Positions 61,905 through 64,000 of a stretch of 64,000 nt of DNA are shown piece by piece. A model generated the notes under the pieces. That model made no database searches. It had not been told where the DNA came from and saw only the letters and a program-made list of their open reading frames with translations. This DNA comes from Artemisia argyi (Eukaryota; Streptophyta; Magnoliopsida; Asterales; Asteraceae), in NCBI GenBank assembly GCA_030686995.1, contig CM060691.1, positions 87,107,055 to 87,171,054 on the forward strand, written 5' to 3'. The position numbers and the translations under genes are program-made. The number at the start of each line of letters is the position of its first letter. Positions within the stretch are counted from its first letter, which is position 1.

Positions 61905-61978
61905 ACACAACGCACAACATACCTTCTCAAGAGAAAAACATTCCACATGATCACTCTTCAACCAACCCTTAAACCATT
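61905..61978 (+). pseudogene. 5' end of a second methyltransferase copy, cut by an LTR element
   Basis: The leader TTCTCAAGAGAAAAACATTC and the ATG at 61947 followed by MITLQPTLKPF align with the leader (about 58625-58657) and start (MNTLQPSLKSF) of the intact gene at 58658. Homology stops after about ten codons where the LTR begins. The rest of the copy may lie beyond the window, on the far side of the retrotransposon. Confidence 0.8.
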
Positions 61979-62295
61979 TGTGGACGTATAGTTTGGAATG
62001 GGCTCGGCCCGGCAGACAGCGGCTCACTCTACGCCTAAATCTTAATCCATGCCCTATAAATATAGGGCTGAGATTCTCTTCTTGACAGAACACAACAGGT
62101 TACTCTAAACCTAATTCTTGTATGCTATATCGCATCAATACTAACTTGACCGTCGGAGGTGGATCCCGGGGCTACGGCCTCGGGTCCACTCCTAACGGGT
62201 TCTCTTTGTTGACAGGTCTACTCAAGGCTTGAGAAGACGACGAACAGCCCAGGGAGAGTCGTCAAGTCCAGCCCGTGCAAGATTATGCATCAACA
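61979..62295 (+). repeat. 5' LTR of a second Tat-like retrotransposon
   Basis: Runs from TGTGGACGTATAGT to TATGCATCAACA, TG...CA, about 317 bp, followed by a primer-binding sequence almost identical to that of the 12.7-kb element. Both LTR types share GACGTATAGT near the start and ATCAACA at the end. A TATAAATA box lies within the near-palindrome GCCCTATAAATATAGGGC at about 62051-62068. The 3' LTR is not in the window. Confidence 0.75.
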
Positions 62296-64000
62296 AGTGG
62301 CGCCATCCGTTGGACTTGACTACGACAAGTTTCGTGCTCTCACATCACCGGAAAGCAATCATTGAGTTCAAAAGCCGTTTAAAACTTTGTATTTTTTTTT
62401 GGTTGCACTTTAAAACCCGGCCGATGCGGTATTCATGCGTTAAGATATGTTATATTTTAAATATTCCTAAGTTTTTATGTAAATCTTTTAACTTGGTAAA
62501 CACGATTTTATCTATAGTTGCACTAAGTCCGCATGATCGGACCTACTTTATCTTTTCGCCGCGAAATTAATTCGCGCACATAATGTTTTTACGGTTGGTA
62601 TGCTTGTTTGCACGTTTGAACAACGCAGTCACGATGAATCTACCTGCGTTAGGCCGTGCGTTCGGACATCTTCGCATATTAGCTACGAACAGGCACCACG
62701 ATGCTAGTCAATCGCCATGAGCGCATAGTCTGGACTGGGCCACGATGCTAGTCTGGACATGGACAAAAGCCATGGACATGTTATGTTCATCTGCGATCAT
62801 CCTAACATGTTCGGGTCTATGTGGTCACTATACATCCATCTGCGTCTGTATGTGCGATTGACACTATTAGTCGCGGTCACGGTCACGGTGCGATTGAAAC
62901 AACAATTCATTATTTATGTAGTTTGTAAAACCTCACGATATGTGTAACTCGCACTACTACTTCTCTTATTTGTTACTTTCACATGCTATGTGCTATATAT
63001 TGTGATTGACTCCAAACAGTCAACCTAAATGGACCAAGTACATGGTCAACAAGGTCAAACTACCTAGAGTCAATGCTCCGCGGAATATAGTGGTTTCCCC
63101 AGGTCGTTATGTCCCGACAAAGTGTGATGGTTATCAAACGGATCTGTGATCGGGTGAATTTGGACAAGAAAGGGTTTGAGATTGGTTACACTACTGATTT
63201 ATACAATGAAATAGCTTAAATAAGCTATATGAACAAGACTGGAAGTTTGGAAAAACTAGAAACGTTTTAAAACCTAAAACGCGTACATTTACATTTAAAA
63301 TAACGTAAATGTACAAAATCAAGCGTGAAAACTGAAATCTGAAAACCCCCAGGGGGTGAAAATGACTTTTTTACAAACTAAAAGATAAAAGAAAATTTTT
63401 AGAAAAAGAAAATAAATTTTAACACTAATTAGTTATGTATTATTAATTAATTACTAATTATAAATTACTTAAACTAATTTTAACTAATTTAAATTATTAA
63501 AAATAACAAACTAACTTAGAAAATTAAGAAAAATTTTACAAATCTAATTAACCATCACAGGAATCCTAAAAAAGTTATAAAAAGTTTGTTTTATAAGTTT
63601 TTACACTATTTTACTAATTATTATATTAAATATTAATTAATTACTAATTAAACTATTTAAATTATAAAAAATAGAAAATGAATAATAAAAATTCTAGAAA
63701 AATTCCTAAAATTATATTATAGTATATAAAAGCTAGGAAAAATATAAAAACTAGGTGTTACTTTGTAAAAACTAATTATGCTATTTAACACTTAATTATT
63801 AATTAATTATTAATAAAACTAATATTAATTCTAATAAATACTAAATGACAACATAAAAATCTGAGAAAATTACTAAAATTACTTTAATATAAAAGAAAAA
63901 TATAAAAATAAAAAGTGCTTAATAAAAATCTAAAAAGGAAAATTAAAATTTAAATTACATTAAATAGAAACTATCACTTAAAATTAAATTATTTTTATGG
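62296..64000 (+). mobile_element. Leader region of the second Tat-like element, plus AT-rich DNA
   Basis: Starts with the primer-binding word GTGGCGCCATCCGTTGGA. The following 700 bases are non-coding leader. From about 63000 the sequence changes character, with a GTCAAC-rich segment and then, from 63360, a strongly AT-rich tract of AATTAATTA words, which may be another inserted repeat. No gag frame was seen before the window ends. Confidence 0.5.

Overview
The window is nuclear DNA from a flowering plant, very probably a eudicot. It has AT-rich intergenic DNA, genes with many short exons and GT-AG introns, plant-specific gene families, and dense transposon debris. Asteraceae is my best guess, from the style of the repeats and of the Myb/SANT transposon protein, but I cannot prove it from one window.

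Host genes, left to right: the terminal exon of an SGF29-like SAGA subunit (832-934, +); a seven-exon PMT9-type Golgi methyltransferase (2596-6980, -); an eleven-exon RGLG2-type copine/RING ubiquitin ligase (17786-22031, +); a thirteen-exon mitochondrial PPR protein of the At4g35850 type (29198-34077, +); a six-exon RABB1b (Rab2-class) GTPase (48029-51449, -); an intronless SAM-dependent methyltransferase (58658-59479, +); a tRNA-Thr(UGU) (61043-61114, +); and the first codons of a second copy of that methyltransferase, cut by an LTR retrotransposon (61905-61978). From recalled Arabidopsis locus numbers, PMT9/RGLG2 and PPR/RABB1b are both neighbour pairs in Arabidopsis, so gene order is conserved while the spaces are filled with transposons. 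I see no operon-like or pathway logic linking the genes.

Transposons fill the gaps. 8.7-12.3 kb holds gypsy and LINE remnants, a Tourist-like MITE and a 64-bp tandem repeat. 12972-14885 is a PIF/Harbinger-like element carrying only the Myb/SANT protein. 15194-15932 is a probable Helitron. 22.5-26.7 kb has two head-to-tail decayed hAT transposase copies; one is interrupted by a Tourist MITE with TAA target duplication and by an 870-bp Helitron whose empty site is preserved in the other copy. 34487-47221 is a complete 12.7-kb Ty3/gypsy (Tat-lineage) element with 496-bp LTRs and target duplication GTTAT; its primer-binding region is split by a 2.1-kb LINE carrying only ORF1, and its 3' part carries an uninterrupted, spliced antisense gene. 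53.1-53.5 kb is a SINE-like repeat split by a hAT MITE with an 8-bp target duplication. The window ends inside a second Tat-like element that begins at about 61979.

The most unusual observations are the ORF1-only LINE in the primer-binding region, the antisense gene that stays open while the sense polyprotein is broken, a hairpin abutting the polypurine tract, and the transposase-less Harbinger element. I see no CRISPR array, prokaryote-type operon or defence system. Exon borders were placed by eye from reading frame, GT-AG sites and remembered family sequences.
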